The notes under the pieces: generated by a model | What the model was told of the DNA's origin: nothing | Databases searched by the model: none | The model's input: only the letters and a program-made list of their open reading frames with translations | Part shown: positions 22,552 to 29,447 of the stretch, in pieces | How the letters are laid out: every line of letters starts with the position of its first letter | Position numbering within the stretch: position 1 is the stretch's first letter | Translations under genes and position numbers: made by a program | Origin: Candidatus Pacearchaeota archaeon | GTDB lineage: Archaea; Nanoarchaeota; Nanoarchaeia; Pacearchaeales; GW2011-AR1 | Assembly (NCBI GenBank): GCA_002690445.1 | Contig: NZER01000263.1 | Coordinates: 1 to 38,508 of the forward strand | Direction: 5' to 3' | DNA: 38,508 bases

Positions 22552-24348
22552 CTACCTCAACAGGTCGCCGGGACTGGCGGTGTCCGGGCTGACCGGGTTC
22601 CGGAGCCTGCGGTTGGCCTGCCGTTCGGTGGTCGGCGCCGCGCCATTGCCCCGTTCGTCCATCGGGTTCTCGACACCGGCGCCGGGACCGCCCTCAAGCG
22701 ACTCGCCGTCCGTAACAATCGCCAGCGCCATCTCCTCGTCCACGATTCCACCGAGGCCCATCTCGCGTGCCGTCTCCTGGGCGAACTTCGCAGCCACGAT
22801 GGGAGAGTTGCGAATCTTGTCCATCATCAGCCGTTTTCTCAGGCCGACGACATCCTCTATTCGGGCGTCCTCCTGCCAGTAGGTCTCCATGTCCTTCAGG
22901 CCCGTCTGGACCTCCTGAATGCCCAGTTGCCGCCTCTGAAGCTCCAGTAGGGGGTCGATGACCTCGAAGGTGACCTTGATATCGTAGTTATGGGCGATGT
23001 CGGCGGGCCGCAATTCCTTGCCCTCGGCGCCAATGGGCCGTTTGATCGCCAGGTCCACCAGCCTAAGAATGTTCCCGGCGGTGATCGACGCCAGGTGTTG
23101 CAGTTGTACCGCAGCCGCCGCGAACTTGCGTTGAGCCGCCGTGGACAGGATCGCCTGCTGGCCGACGGTGTTGACGCCGGCCTCTCGTTGCCCGGCCAGC
23201 GCCCGAGAGAACGTTCCCTGCTCGATGTCCGTAGCGGCCTCTCGGCCCACCTCGAACATCCACCGGGTGATCTCCTTGGTCTTGACTGTCCAGAGGTCGC
23301 CTTCCTCGCCCTGAATGAGGTCCTGTTGAAGTTGCTGCGCCATCTCCGACGGATCGCGCGGGGTCCCTCTCGGCGCGTACGCAGCGGCTATGAGAAGCTG
23401 GTGCTTGGCCGACGCGGACTGCGCCTGGTTCTTGATGGAGTCTATGATGGGGCCGAGCAGTCCTGCCGCCATGAACTTGGGGTCTACTTTCTTGAGGTCC
23501 GTCGGCTCCATGCCGAAGCCCGCGTAGGCGTGCGCGAAGGGAACAATTCCGCCCGGTGAAGGCTCGGTCCAGAGAATCTCCCCGGACTTGAGCTTGACCG
23601 CGTGCCACCTCCTCGTCCAGTATTCGATGATCTCAACGAGGGAGTAGGGATCGATGTTCTCCAGATCGAAGACCCGTGCGTCCAGAAGGCCCCTGCTGGC
23701 CTTCTGCTTCGACATCTCGTGAAGCTCGTGCGCCACTATCGAGATGTTCTTGACGGCGTACCGCGGCTGCTTATTCAGGGGGTCCAGTAGCACTCGCGCC
23801 GGGTGCGTGGAGCGAATGCGAACGGGATTCCAGTTCTTCTGCCCCGCCCTGAAGATATCCTCCCGAAGGCTGAAGTCGTCGTCGTCCTCGCCCCTCTTCC
23901 GTTTCGGCTTGGTTGGCCTATCCGACAGGTTCAGTACCGGGCCGTCCGCCGGGGTATAGCCGTAGTGGACGAGGTGCCGCCCCATCTGTTTCCACGGCAG
24001 CATCAACTCCATCAGGGAGGAACTGTCCAGAACGGCCTTCATGGCGAGTTCGATACGGTTGGCGGCCTCTTTGGACTCCTGGGAGTCGCCTACGGGCTCT
24101 CGGTGAACTCGCGGCTCGAACGCAAGCTGGGTATCGGCGGCGTGGTCGATAACGTTGGTGGGCGTGGAGGGCCGATACTTGCCCCGTGTCTGCTCCTTTT
24201 CGGGAGTCCAAAGAGAGTAGGTCCGATGGTAGTAGGTATCACGTATCTCCCAGTCCCGGTGCGCTGCCTTCCAGGTGTTGGACAAGGACGTGAACAGGTC
24301 GTCTATGAACTTCCCGGTCGGCCTTTGGTCAAAAGAGATAGTTGCCAT
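22552..24348 (-). CDS. Portal protein
   Basis: The 598-residue protein forms the dodecameric DNA entry channel at the capsid vertex. It has the typical mixed N-terminal region (WEIRDTYYHRTYSLWTPEKEQ), an ordered central part with NVIDHAADTQLAFEPRV, the conserved hinge PIIDSIKNQAQSASAKHQLLI, and a long helical stem/crown region (EVGREAATDIEQGTFSRALAGQ, IDPLLELQRRQLGIQEV). Size matches podovirus-type portals of about 500-600 residues. It directly follows the large terminase, the usual order. The stop is TAG. The call rests on order, length and general pattern, without a sharp catalytic motif. Confidence 0.85.
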   Translation of the reverse strand: MATISFDQRPTGKFIDDLFTSLSNTWKAAHRDWEIRDTYYHRTYSLWTPEKEQTRGKYRPSTPTNVIDHAADTQLAFEPRVHREPVGDSQESKEAANRIELAMKAVLDSSSLMELMLPWKQMGRHLVHYGYTPADGPVLNLSDRPTKPKRKRGEDDDDFSLREDIFRAGQKNWNPVRIRSTHPARVLLDPLNKQPRYAVKNISIVAHELHEMSKQKASRGLLDARVFDLENIDPYSLVEIIEYWTRRWHAVKLKSGEILWTEPSPGGIVPFAHAYAGFGMEPTDLKKVDPKFMAAGLLGPIIDSIKNQAQSASAKHQLLIAAAYAPRGTPRDPSEMAQQLQQDLIQGEEGDLWTVKTKEITRWMFEVGREAATDIEQGTFSRALAGQREAGVNTVGQQAILSTAAQRKFAAAAVQLQHLASITAGNILRLVDLAIKRPIGAEGKELRPADIAHNYDIKVTFEVIDPLLELQRRQLGIQEVQTGLKDMETYWQEDARIEDVVGLRKRLMMDKIRNSPIVAAKFAQETAREMGLGGIVDEEMALAIVTDGESLEGGPGAGVENPMDERGNGAAPTTERQANRRLRNPVSPDTASPGDLLR

Positions 24349-24352
24349 CGCC

Positions 24353-25840
24353 TTACCACCCGTAGCTGATTATCACGTCGTCCACCATGCCTCCCGAGTA
24401 GGCCCATTTCCTCATCTGCCATGCGATGCCCACGGCCATCGGGTAGTCGTCGTGCGCTCCGACCATCGCCTCTATTGTCCCGCGTGCGTCAGTGTTGCGT
24501 ATGACGGTCGAGAACTGGTCCAGCCCGGCCTTGTTCGGCACGATCAGGTGCCGAGACGCCACGGCCTGAATCAGCTCGCCCCACAGAACGAACCGACTGC
24601 TGCCGTCGGTGTGCCAGCCGATCTTCTTAGAACCCCTGCCTGTCTCCCGATGAAAAATGCGCGGGTAGTGGACCGCCTCCGCCGCCTTGATGACGATTAT
24701 ACCCCACTCGTTGTCCTCGATGCCCCAGATGGGGCTTCGGTATCCCCACTCAGGGTCGGTGAGCAGCCTTACAGATGCCTCGGCAAGCTCCTCCGGGCCG
24801 ACCATGTTGTCCATGATATCAGCCACCACGTAGCCGGTCTGGGCGTCTATGATGGTTGTCACCGAGTAATCGCGGCCCACCCCGTGGGAAACGTCCGTCC
24901 CGGCCATGTACTTGCGGCCCATACGCCATTTCTGGTAGATGTTGATGGGGCCCAGGGTCTCGACGGGCCTACGGCAGTCCTCTTCCATGTCCTTCAGGAT
25001 GTCCATGTCGAACGCCTGCAACGATCTCGCCGGGGCCAACGCCTCAGTGGACGATGCCGGGTACTCCTGCTCCATGTAGAGGTCCGGGGACATATCGGAG
25101 GTCTCGGGAATGGAGTCCTTCGTCCTCTCGTACCATGCCTGGTCCCGTCCGGGTCGGACATGCCACGGGTAGAAGAGAGCCTTCCAGCCGTTGTTCGGCG
25201 CCCCGCGATACAGCTCCTTGAAGAGCGATATCATCTTCTTCTTGTTCGACGTGGACCCCATGACGATCTGGCCGCCCGCGTCGATGGTGGGCTTCACGGC
25301 AGCCAGGTTGGCGTCGAGGAATTCATGGAAATCCCCTTCGTCCTGCGCCACCAGGGTCGCCGTCTCCGACCGGCCCGCGTCCTCCGTGGCGGGCAACGCC
25401 ATGATCTTGGAGGACATTCCGGGTATCGAAATCTCGGAGCGAGAGTCGGTGCCGAGGGGCAGTTGCCATGCCTCCGGGAGGGCCTTGTAGATAAACCGGA
25501 CCTTCCCCAACAGCGCGGTGGCCTCGTTCTGCCCCTTGGAGAGGTTCAGCAGCACCGCGCCCTCGTGAAAACGCAGGAGCCAGACGTCGTAGGCGGCGAG
25601 AATCCAAGAGAAGCCGATCTGCCTCGCCTTGAGGATGGCGAGCTGCCGTTCGTTCAGCAGCGAGTGAGCCATCTCCAGCACGTGGGGCCACTTCTCCAGT
25701 TTGATCTTGCCCCGGCCCGGCGGCGGCTCCATGATGTAGACATAGTCGAGGAAGTTGATGAAGTCGCGGCCGGCCAGAACCATCTCGGCTGCGGGACCGA
25801 GGTCGGCAAGGCGCTGTTTATCAAGAAGCGGAGTGGTCAA
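24353..25840 (-). CDS. Large terminase subunit
   Basis: This ATP-driven motor and nuclease packages DNA through the portal. An atypical Walker A is seen at residues 71-79 (KARQIGFSW), Walker B at about 163-170 (LVAQDEGD), and a coupling motif at about 195-202 (GSTSNKKK). The C-terminal RNase-H-like nuclease starts with GTDVSHGVGRDYS near 314-326 (Asp316), continues with GIEDNEWG near 373-380 and ends with an acidic pair (GAHDDYP). It is full-length at 495 residues. The start is TTG at 25840, overlapping the stop of the sigma/alphaCTD gene (TTGA), so it is translationally coupled. The gene is separated by several genes from the small terminase, which is unusual. Confidence 0.9.
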   Translation of the reverse strand: MTTPLLDKQRLADLGPAAEMVLAGRDFINFLDYVYIMEPPPGRGKIKLEKWPHVLEMAHSLLNERQLAILKARQIGFSWILAAYDVWLLRFHEGAVLLNLSKGQNEATALLGKVRFIYKALPEAWQLPLGTDSRSEISIPGMSSKIMALPATEDAGRSETATLVAQDEGDFHEFLDANLAAVKPTIDAGGQIVMGSTSNKKKMISLFKELYRGAPNNGWKALFYPWHVRPGRDQAWYERTKDSIPETSDMSPDLYMEQEYPASSTEALAPARSLQAFDMDILKDMEEDCRRPVETLGPINIYQKWRMGRKYMAGTDVSHGVGRDYSVTTIIDAQTGYVVADIMDNMVGPEELAEASVRLLTDPEWGYRSPIWGIEDNEWGIIVIKAAEAVHYPRIFHRETGRGSKKIGWHTDGSSRFVLWGELIQAVASRHLIVPNKAGLDQFSTVIRNTDARGTIEAMVGAHDDYPMAVGIAWQMRKWAYSGGMVDDVIISYGW

Positions 25841-26445
25841 CTCAGCACCGGATGGAGGCCATTTTCGCGTTCTCCCTCTTCTTCCTTTTTGACATACAGT
25901 TCAATCGCGCCGTTTAGTTCTGCAAGATAGGTAGGTCCGAAGCCTTGACAGTCCAGTAAGCGCCTGTCGTGGGCCGTTACGACTTGGCCCAGGCAGTTGT
26001 AGTTGTTGCGCCTCAAGGCATTCTGCACCCTCTTCGACAGATTCAACACCTCAATCGGCCTGTCATACCAGGGCAGGTTTTCGGGCCTGAGCCGCTCTCG
26101 CTCCCTCTCTTTAGTTTCCTCTTCCAGTTTGCCCAAAAGGTCCAGGGCACGGACACGGAACTCCGCGCTCTCGGCACAGTCTTGAAACAGTGCCCAGCAG
26201 AGACGTTTCCTGTAAGACCGGAGGGCCTTGGCCTCGATCTGGCGGATTCTCTCGCCGCTGACACCAAAGCGTTTCCCAACCTGTCGGAGGGTCTGGGGCT
26301 TTGCACCGGCCAGGCCATACCGTAGCTCCAAGACAAGAGCGTCTCGCTCGGTTAGTGCGTCGCGAACAACGCGTGCTAAATCCCTACCGATAATATCAAA
26401 GGCAAGGAGCCCAAACCTTTTACGGGACGACCCGGACCGGGTCAC
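25837..26445 (-). CDS. Sigma-70 region 4 / RNA polymerase alpha-CTD fusion transcription factor
   Basis: This 202-residue protein joins two RNA-polymerase parts. Residues about 31-80 are a complete sigma-70 region 4 helix-turn-helix (LTERDALVLELRYGLAG, then TLRQVGKRFGVSGERIRQIEAKAL), which normally contacts -35 DNA and the beta flap. Residues 83-122 are a charged helical linker. Residues about 129-184 match the C-terminal domain of RNA polymerase alpha (IEVLNLSKRVQNALRRNNYN, then GFGPTYLAELNGAI), including the Arg and Asn that contact DNA in alpha (Arg139 and Asn142 here). No region 2 is present, so it is not a full sigma. It probably modifies host polymerase promoter choice, perhaps toward late promoters. 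The start is GTG 26445, overlapping the previous stop (GTGA). It sits just before large terminase. Confidence 0.85.
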   Translation of the reverse strand: MTRSGSSRKRFGLLAFDIIGRDLARVVRDALTERDALVLELRYGLAGAKPQTLRQVGKRFGVSGERIRQIEAKALRSYRKRLCWALFQDCAESAEFRVRALDLLGKLEEETKERERERLRPENLPWYDRPIEVLNLSKRVQNALRRNNYNCLGQVVTAHDRRLLDCQGFGPTYLAELNGAIELYVKKEEEGERENGLHPVLS

Positions 26446-26582
26446 TTCTTCCCCCGACCGTGTTTACTGGCCTGGATGGCACGTTCCTGCGCCTCCGCCT
26501 TGGCCTTCGTCGCGTGAGTCCCAAGCACCTTGCCCTTGCCTGAGATCAGCTTCCACTGGCTGCCCGACTTTCGAACGGTCAT
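26442..26582 (-). CDS. Small basic conserved phage protein (46 aa)
   Basis: The 46-residue product reads MTVRKSGSQWKLISGKGKVLG, with THATKAKAEAQERAIQASKH after it. It is a short basic protein of a kind often seen in phages and bacterial genomes, where a beta-hairpin is followed by a Lys/Ala-rich helix. Both ends overlap neighbours (ATGA at the start and GTGA at the end), locking it into the operon. Its role is unknown. Confidence 0.6.
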   Translation of the reverse strand: MTVRKSGSQWKLISGKGKVLGTHATKAKAEAQERAIQASKHGRGKK

Positions 26583-26974
26583 ACCCTCACCTGCGCCTTC
26601 ATCTTAACCGTGACGCCCAGGAAGCTGCCCAGCCGCTCCTTTTTCGTCGGCGGCTCGTACGGGTACTCCTCGGAGTTCGGCTGACCGCCGCCCAGATACA
26701 AGAACCGGCACCCCGTGATGCCGTGAACCACGTCCCGCAGCATACGGTAGGGGCATATGGTCGCCACGTAGACCCGGAACCCCTGCCCCTCCAGCATCTT
26801 CGCCAGGTGCGCCGTCCGAATGTTAGATATCCACCTGTCCGCCGACGAGAACCCCAGCTCCGGCCAGCACTCCCTCAACTCGTCCCCGTCCAGCAGAATG
26901 TCGCCCTCCCGCATCATCTTCCGAGCCTGAGTGGTCTTCCCCGCGCCACTGTTGCCGGTGAGCCAGACGATCAC
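26579..26974 (-). CDS. APS-kinase-like P-loop kinase (CysC-like)
   Basis: The 131-residue protein has a P-loop near residues 7-15 (GNSGAGKTT). The CysC-type block LLDGDELRECWPELGFSSADR is at about 27-47, NIRTAHLAKML at 51-61, then VYVATICPYRMLRDVV. These match adenylylsulfate kinase motifs I, II and III. It is clearly shorter than CysC (about 200 residues) and lacks most of the lid. It may phosphorylate a small molecule or nucleotide instead of APS. Its start is GTG 26974 overlapping the previous stop (GTGA). It lies in the operon between the small and large terminase genes, so a DNA-end or modified-base role is possible. This is inference. Confidence 0.75.
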   Translation of the reverse strand: MIVWLTGNSGAGKTTQARKMMREGDILLDGDELRECWPELGFSSADRWISNIRTAHLAKMLEGQGFRVYVATICPYRMLRDVVHGITGCRFLYLGGGQPNSEEYPYEPPTKKERLGSFLGVTVKMKAQVRV

Positions 26975-27213
26975 GGCTCGTCCCCCCCAATGTTCTCCGA
27001 GACGTACGGCGGCATGTCCTTCAGGGCCTCAAGGACGACGGGTCCAAACGCTAGGGACTGCCCGATAAGATTTAGCTTTGCTAGGATTTCTTCCTGATTC
27101 TCCAGAATGCGAATGAGGGCCTCACGCTGAACATTCGTATCTGCGGCTGACCCCGCTACGGACCATTCACCCAGAGTCGCGATGATCTCACTCGTGGGCC
27201 GCCGCGAACTCAT
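26971..27213 (-). CDS. Small helical protein at the head of the terminase operon
   Basis: The 80-residue product has a helical core (REALIRILENQEEILAKLNLI) and no zinc site. ATG 27213 has a strong GGGAGGGTGG upstream. Its end overlaps the kinase start (GTGA). It is the first of the coupled set leading to large terminase. No family is recognised. Confidence 0.55.
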   Translation of the reverse strand: MSSRRPTSEIIATLGEWSVAGSAADTNVQREALIRILENQEEILAKLNLIGQSLAFGPVVLEALKDMPPYVSENIGGDEP

Positions 27214-27249
27214 TCCACCCTCCCTTACATGGCACAGCTAGGCTCCAAG

Positions 27250-27326
27250 GTGCTACGTTGACTGGCACGACGGAAACGTTGCTAGGCGGAGATTCCCCTT
27301 GATGCTGGATTGAAGTGCTACGTTGA
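27250..27326. repeat. Two copies of a 12-bp direct repeat
   Basis: GTGCTACGTTGA occurs at 27250-27261 and again at 27315-27326, 65 bases apart, with partial similarity continuing on both sides. Each ends in a TTGA(C/T)T motif. Possible operator or protein-binding iterons just upstream of the terminase operon. Confidence 0.5.
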
Positions 27327-27376
27327 TTGAGACCACATGAGAACGTCGAACGCCGGTATCGTTACCCCCTACGAGA

Positions 27377-27424
27377 GTAATTAACATCAGCGGGCCTATA
27401 AGCCCGCGTAGAGATGTTAATTAC
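27377..27424. repeat. Long inverted repeat / hairpin
   Basis: GTAATTAACATC (27377-27388) and GATGTTAATTAC (27413-27424) are perfect 12-base inverted arms. Inside them GCGGGC (27390-27395) pairs with GCCCGC (27402-27407) around a CTATAA loop. The AT-rich outer arms and GC-rich inner arms stand out from the surrounding sequence. No T-run follows, so it is more likely a protein-binding or origin-like element than a terminator. Confidence 0.6.
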
Positions 27425-27709
27425 CACCCGAAATGTTGACAGCTACGTGTTGACCACCGTCAACCTATGTTACGCAATACGCCCCAGGGAAGCGTCACCG
27501 GATTCACGAAAGAATGTTCCCGTAACGTTACTTGCGCTAGGTTCGATACGTTTCCGCCCGAACCGCCGACTAGGTCCGTTCACCGTCCGAGGCCATGCCT
27601 TCCTCGGAGCCCGCCCCTTGATTATCGGTGCCTACTACGGACTCACCCGCGATCGACACGCGTCCGGCTATGTTAAGGGGCGGGTGATTCCCCTTCGCCG
27701 GCCCTATTC

Positions 27710-27901
27710 CTATGCCGTCACCTTGTCCGGCTTCGGCTTACCACGGTTCCACTTCCACGACGTGCACCGTGGACACATCTGAGGCACACCACTATCCCGG
27801 AACGGCTGCATCCCGCGCCGGATTTTCTTTGGCGTGGGCTGCCAGTTATGCCCGCACAGATCGCACACCCACTCGAATATCAACCGCTGCCTCGATCCCA
27901 T
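27710..27901 (-). CDS. Zinc-ribbon protein
   Basis: The 63-residue protein has VCDLCGHNW at about 12-20 and MCPRCTSWKW at about 42-51, giving a classic two-CxxC zinc ribbon. The loop between them carries PTPKKIRRGMQP. It is a small nucleic-acid-binding-type fold with no specific function known. The ATG at 27901 has no ribosome binding site. A putative promoter places transcription start at the ATG (see the promoter entry), so the message could be leaderless. Confidence 0.7.
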   Translation of the reverse strand: MGSRQRLIFEWVCDLCGHNWQPTPKKIRRGMQPFRDSGVPQMCPRCTSWKWNRGKPKPDKVTA

Positions 27902-27907
27902 GACAAT

Positions 27908-27937
27908 ACCCTACAACACCCTATCATGCCGTGTCAA
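27908..27937 (-). promoter_or_regulatory. Leftward promoter candidate for the zinc-ribbon gene
   Basis: On the minus strand TTGACA (27937-27932) is followed after 18 bases by TAGGGT (27913-27908). The gene's ATG begins six bases after this -10, so the start site would fall at or next to the first base of the codon. The -10 matches consensus only at three of six positions. Confidence 0.4.
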
Positions 27938-28117
27938 GGTAGCGGCCATCGACCCGCGACTTGCCGGGGGCTCACGGAAAGAGTCCCCAAAGTAGGGTCC
28001 CCTTTTCAAATCGATGTCCCCCCTTCGCTCTGAGAGAATCGGTCTCGTGCGCGTTCCTCTATTCGCGTGATGCGGGGTCGGCGGCCCCTGCTAGCTTTAC
28101 CAGCTTGACATAACTTC

Positions 28118-28149
28118 TATAGTGTGCGCACACCGCAGCTATGAATCAG
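28118..28149 (-). promoter_or_regulatory. Palindromic operator in a possible leftward promoter
   Basis: GTGTGCGCACAC (28122-28133) is a perfect 12-base palindrome. On the minus strand it lies between TTCATA and TATAGA (18-base spacing). Each hexamer matches the sigma-70 consensus at four of six positions. An operator between -35 and -10 would allow repression of transcription downstream of the small terminase. It may instead act on the plus strand. Confidence 0.3.
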
Positions 28150-28204
28150 CCCCACGGTGCCTTGGGTGGCGGGATACCGTCGCGCCCCGGGCCTCGCACC
28201 TACA

Positions 28205-28690
28205 TCATCCGTCACCCTGGGCAGGCGCCGGCAGCATTTTCTGGCTTTCACGGTAGGCCGCCACAATAACCCTTAGCTCTTCCACGTCTAGGCCGTCTAG
28301 GGCCTCGACACGGTGCGCAACGGATATGTCCAGCTTGCCCTTTGTCTCGAGTAGACCGTGAAGTTTCGCTAGGAGCTCCAGCCCTTTCGTAACTGGTCCG
28401 TGGGCTCCGTCCGCCGCAGCATCGTTGATTAGTTGCTGTGTTCTTTCCGTAAGCCATTCCCTTGTAACGCCTGTCTTACGGCGCAAAGCCGCCTTTTGGC
28501 GTTCGATTTCAGATGATACCAGAGGATGGTAGACTAGGTCCGATCCGGTGGCTTGTAAGGTAACGTCATTTCCCTGATACCCTGCTTCGCGAGCAGCAAG
28601 CGTGGCGTTCCCGTGGGCATCGCCTAGATATGCGTCAACGAAACGTTGCTGTTTAAGGGTAAGCGCTGTTTTGCGGGTTGTACGGTCCAT
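28205..28690 (-). CDS. Small terminase subunit
   Basis: This recognises phage DNA for packaging with the large terminase. The 161-residue protein shows the Terminase_2-type N-terminal helix-turn-helix pattern: LTLKQQRFVDAYLGDAHGN, then ATLAAREAGYQGN and GSDLVYHPLVSSEIERQK. A helical oligomerisation region and a C-terminal part (LDVEELRVIVAAYRES) follow. It is the first gene of the leftward arm, 2.4 kb before the large subunit, which is unusual spacing. It has no ribosome binding site. A strong extended -10 ends six bases before the ATG, so its message is probably leaderless. Confidence 0.85.
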   Translation of the reverse strand: MDRTTRKTALTLKQQRFVDAYLGDAHGNATLAAREAGYQGNDVTLQATGSDLVYHPLVSSEIERQKAALRRKTGVTREWLTERTQQLINDAAADGAHGPVTKGLELLAKLHGLLETKGKLDISVAHRVEALDGLDVEELRVIVAAYRESQKMLPAPAQGDG

Positions 28691-28696
28691 GTTTTA

Positions 28697-28706
28697 AGTA
28701 TAGCAA
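28697..28706 (-). promoter_or_regulatory. Extended -10 promoter for small terminase
   Basis: On the minus strand TTGCTATACT gives TGnTATACT. A six-base gap follows before the start ATG (28690). A weak TTGTCA lies 19 bases upstream. Spacing places transcription start at the A of the ATG, and no Shine-Dalgarno sequence is present, which fits a leaderless transcript. Confidence 0.55.
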
Positions 28707-28720
28707 TAATCCCTAGGGGC

Positions 28721-28750
28721 TTGACAATATCAAGAACACTGTGATAGTCT
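28721..28750 (+). promoter_or_regulatory. Rightward early promoter
   Basis: TTGACA (28721-28726) matches consensus fully. TAGTCT (28745-28750) stands 18 bases later with an upstream TG (28742-28743), an extended -10. It reads into the early arm starting with the Gp88-family gene. It is divergent from the small-terminase promoter, so one 100-bp region controls both arms. Confidence 0.65.
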
Positions 28751-28775
28751 ACCCCTGTACCAGTCAGTAGACTGG
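28746..28775 (+). promoter_or_regulatory. Inverted repeats just downstream of the early promoter
   Basis: CCAGTC (28760-28765) pairs with GACTGG (28770-28775) around AGTA. An alternative seven-base pairing joins AGTCTAC (28746-28752) with GTAGACT (28768-28774). The mutually exclusive stems could be an operator or a leader switch controlling early expression. Confidence 0.4.
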
Positions 28776-28797
28776 ATTCTAGCAAAGGGGGACAGCC

Positions 28798-29418
28798 ATG
28801 AAAGTATCGGACGCCAAAGCCATTACCGGCGGTCTATCGGAGCCGGAGAAAATGCCAGGTAAGGCTTCCAATTTACCCGCAGCGGAATGCAAGACCGGCG
28901 CAAAGCTGGTCAAGATACCTGGGTCCGTTTGCCACGAGTGCTTCGCCCGAAAGGGCAATTATGCACGGTATGCGAAGACCGTACAACCCGCCTTGTATCG
29001 TCGCCTAGACAGTATCAGACATCCGCAATGGGTCGACGCGATGGTAACGTTGCTTGAACGCCAAACCGTAGACTTCCGATGGCATGACTCTGGTGATTTG
29101 CAATCAGTGGAACACCTGAACCGAATTTGCCAGATAGCATCCCGAACCCCTAACATTCGCCATTGGTTGCCAACACGCGAATACAAGATTGTCACCGACT
29201 ATCGCAAGGTCGGCGGAACGATACCCGCGAACCTGACCATACGCCTATCAGCCCACATGGTCGACGGCGCGCCGCCCACGGGGTTCGGGCTGCCGACGTC
29301 CACCGTCTCGAGTAACGGTGACGCCAATTGTCCAGCACCCAAACAGGGCAACAAGTGTGGCGACTGCCGCCGATGCTGGAATCCAGCGGTTCAAAACGTA
29401 GCCTACGGCCTACACTAA
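28798..29418 (+). CDS. Gp88-family early protein
   Basis: The 206-residue protein matches the phage 'gene product 88' pattern. A Cys cluster occurs at 31, 45 and 48 (CHEC). FRWHDSGDLQSVEHL is near 93-107, TPNIRHWLPTREYKIV near 117-132, and a C-terminal Cys group (CGDCRRC) at about 187-193. The conserved histidine/acidic and Cys residues suggest a metal centre, but the biochemical activity of the family is unknown to me. It has a strong ribosome site (AAGGGGGA) and is the first gene after the early promoter. Confidence 0.7.
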   Translation: MKVSDAKAITGGLSEPEKMPGKASNLPAAECKTGAKLVKIPGSVCHECFARKGNYARYAKTVQPALYRRLDSIRHPQWVDAMVTLLERQTVDFRWHDSGDLQSVEHLNRICQIASRTPNIRHWLPTREYKIVTDYRKVGGTIPANLTIRLSAHMVDGAPPTGFGLPTSTVSSNGDANCPAPKQGNKCGDCRRCWNPAVQNVAYGLH

Positions 29419-29447
29419 AGGGAATTTCGAGTTGGAAGGTGAAATTC

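Larger units (their letters stand above)
27214..27709. other. 496-bp non-coding region between convergently arranged late genes
   Basis: No convincing gene is present. The region holds two 12-bp direct repeats, a 48-base inverted repeat and four TTGAC-type motifs (27258, 27323 as TTGAT, 27436, 27450), one of them consensus TTGACA. GTTGAC/GTCAAC also forms a six-base inverted repeat at 27449-27464. I could not find a well-placed -10. It resembles a control or replication-start region. Confidence 0.4.
27902..28204. other. 303-bp non-coding region between small terminase and the zinc ribbon
   Basis: No gene of convincing character. The stretch contains a leftward promoter candidate just before the zinc-ribbon ATG and a 12-bp palindrome with a possible leftward promoter around it. 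Otherwise it is GC-rich sequence without a repeat or RNA fold that I can support. Confidence 0.4.

Noticed and set aside
24275..25930. 551-residue open frame on the plus strand opposite large terminase and portal start
   Set aside because: It lies fully antisense to well-supported genes, is rich in Arg/Val/Gly/His without motifs, and is expected from codon bias in GC-rich DNA.
27525..27570. Possible tRNA T-arm (GGTTCGATAC string)
   Set aside because: The flanking bases do not form a T-stem and no acceptor, D-arm or anticodon arm could be built on either strand.
27414..27782. 122-residue plus-strand frame in the terminase-operon gap
   Set aside because: No ribosome site, start lies inside the inverted repeat, and it overlaps the zinc ribbon on the other strand; composition is not protein-like.
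28105..28123. Plus-strand promoter TTGACA with TATAGT
   Set aside because: The two hexamers are only seven bases apart, and no gene follows on the plus strand before the early promoter.
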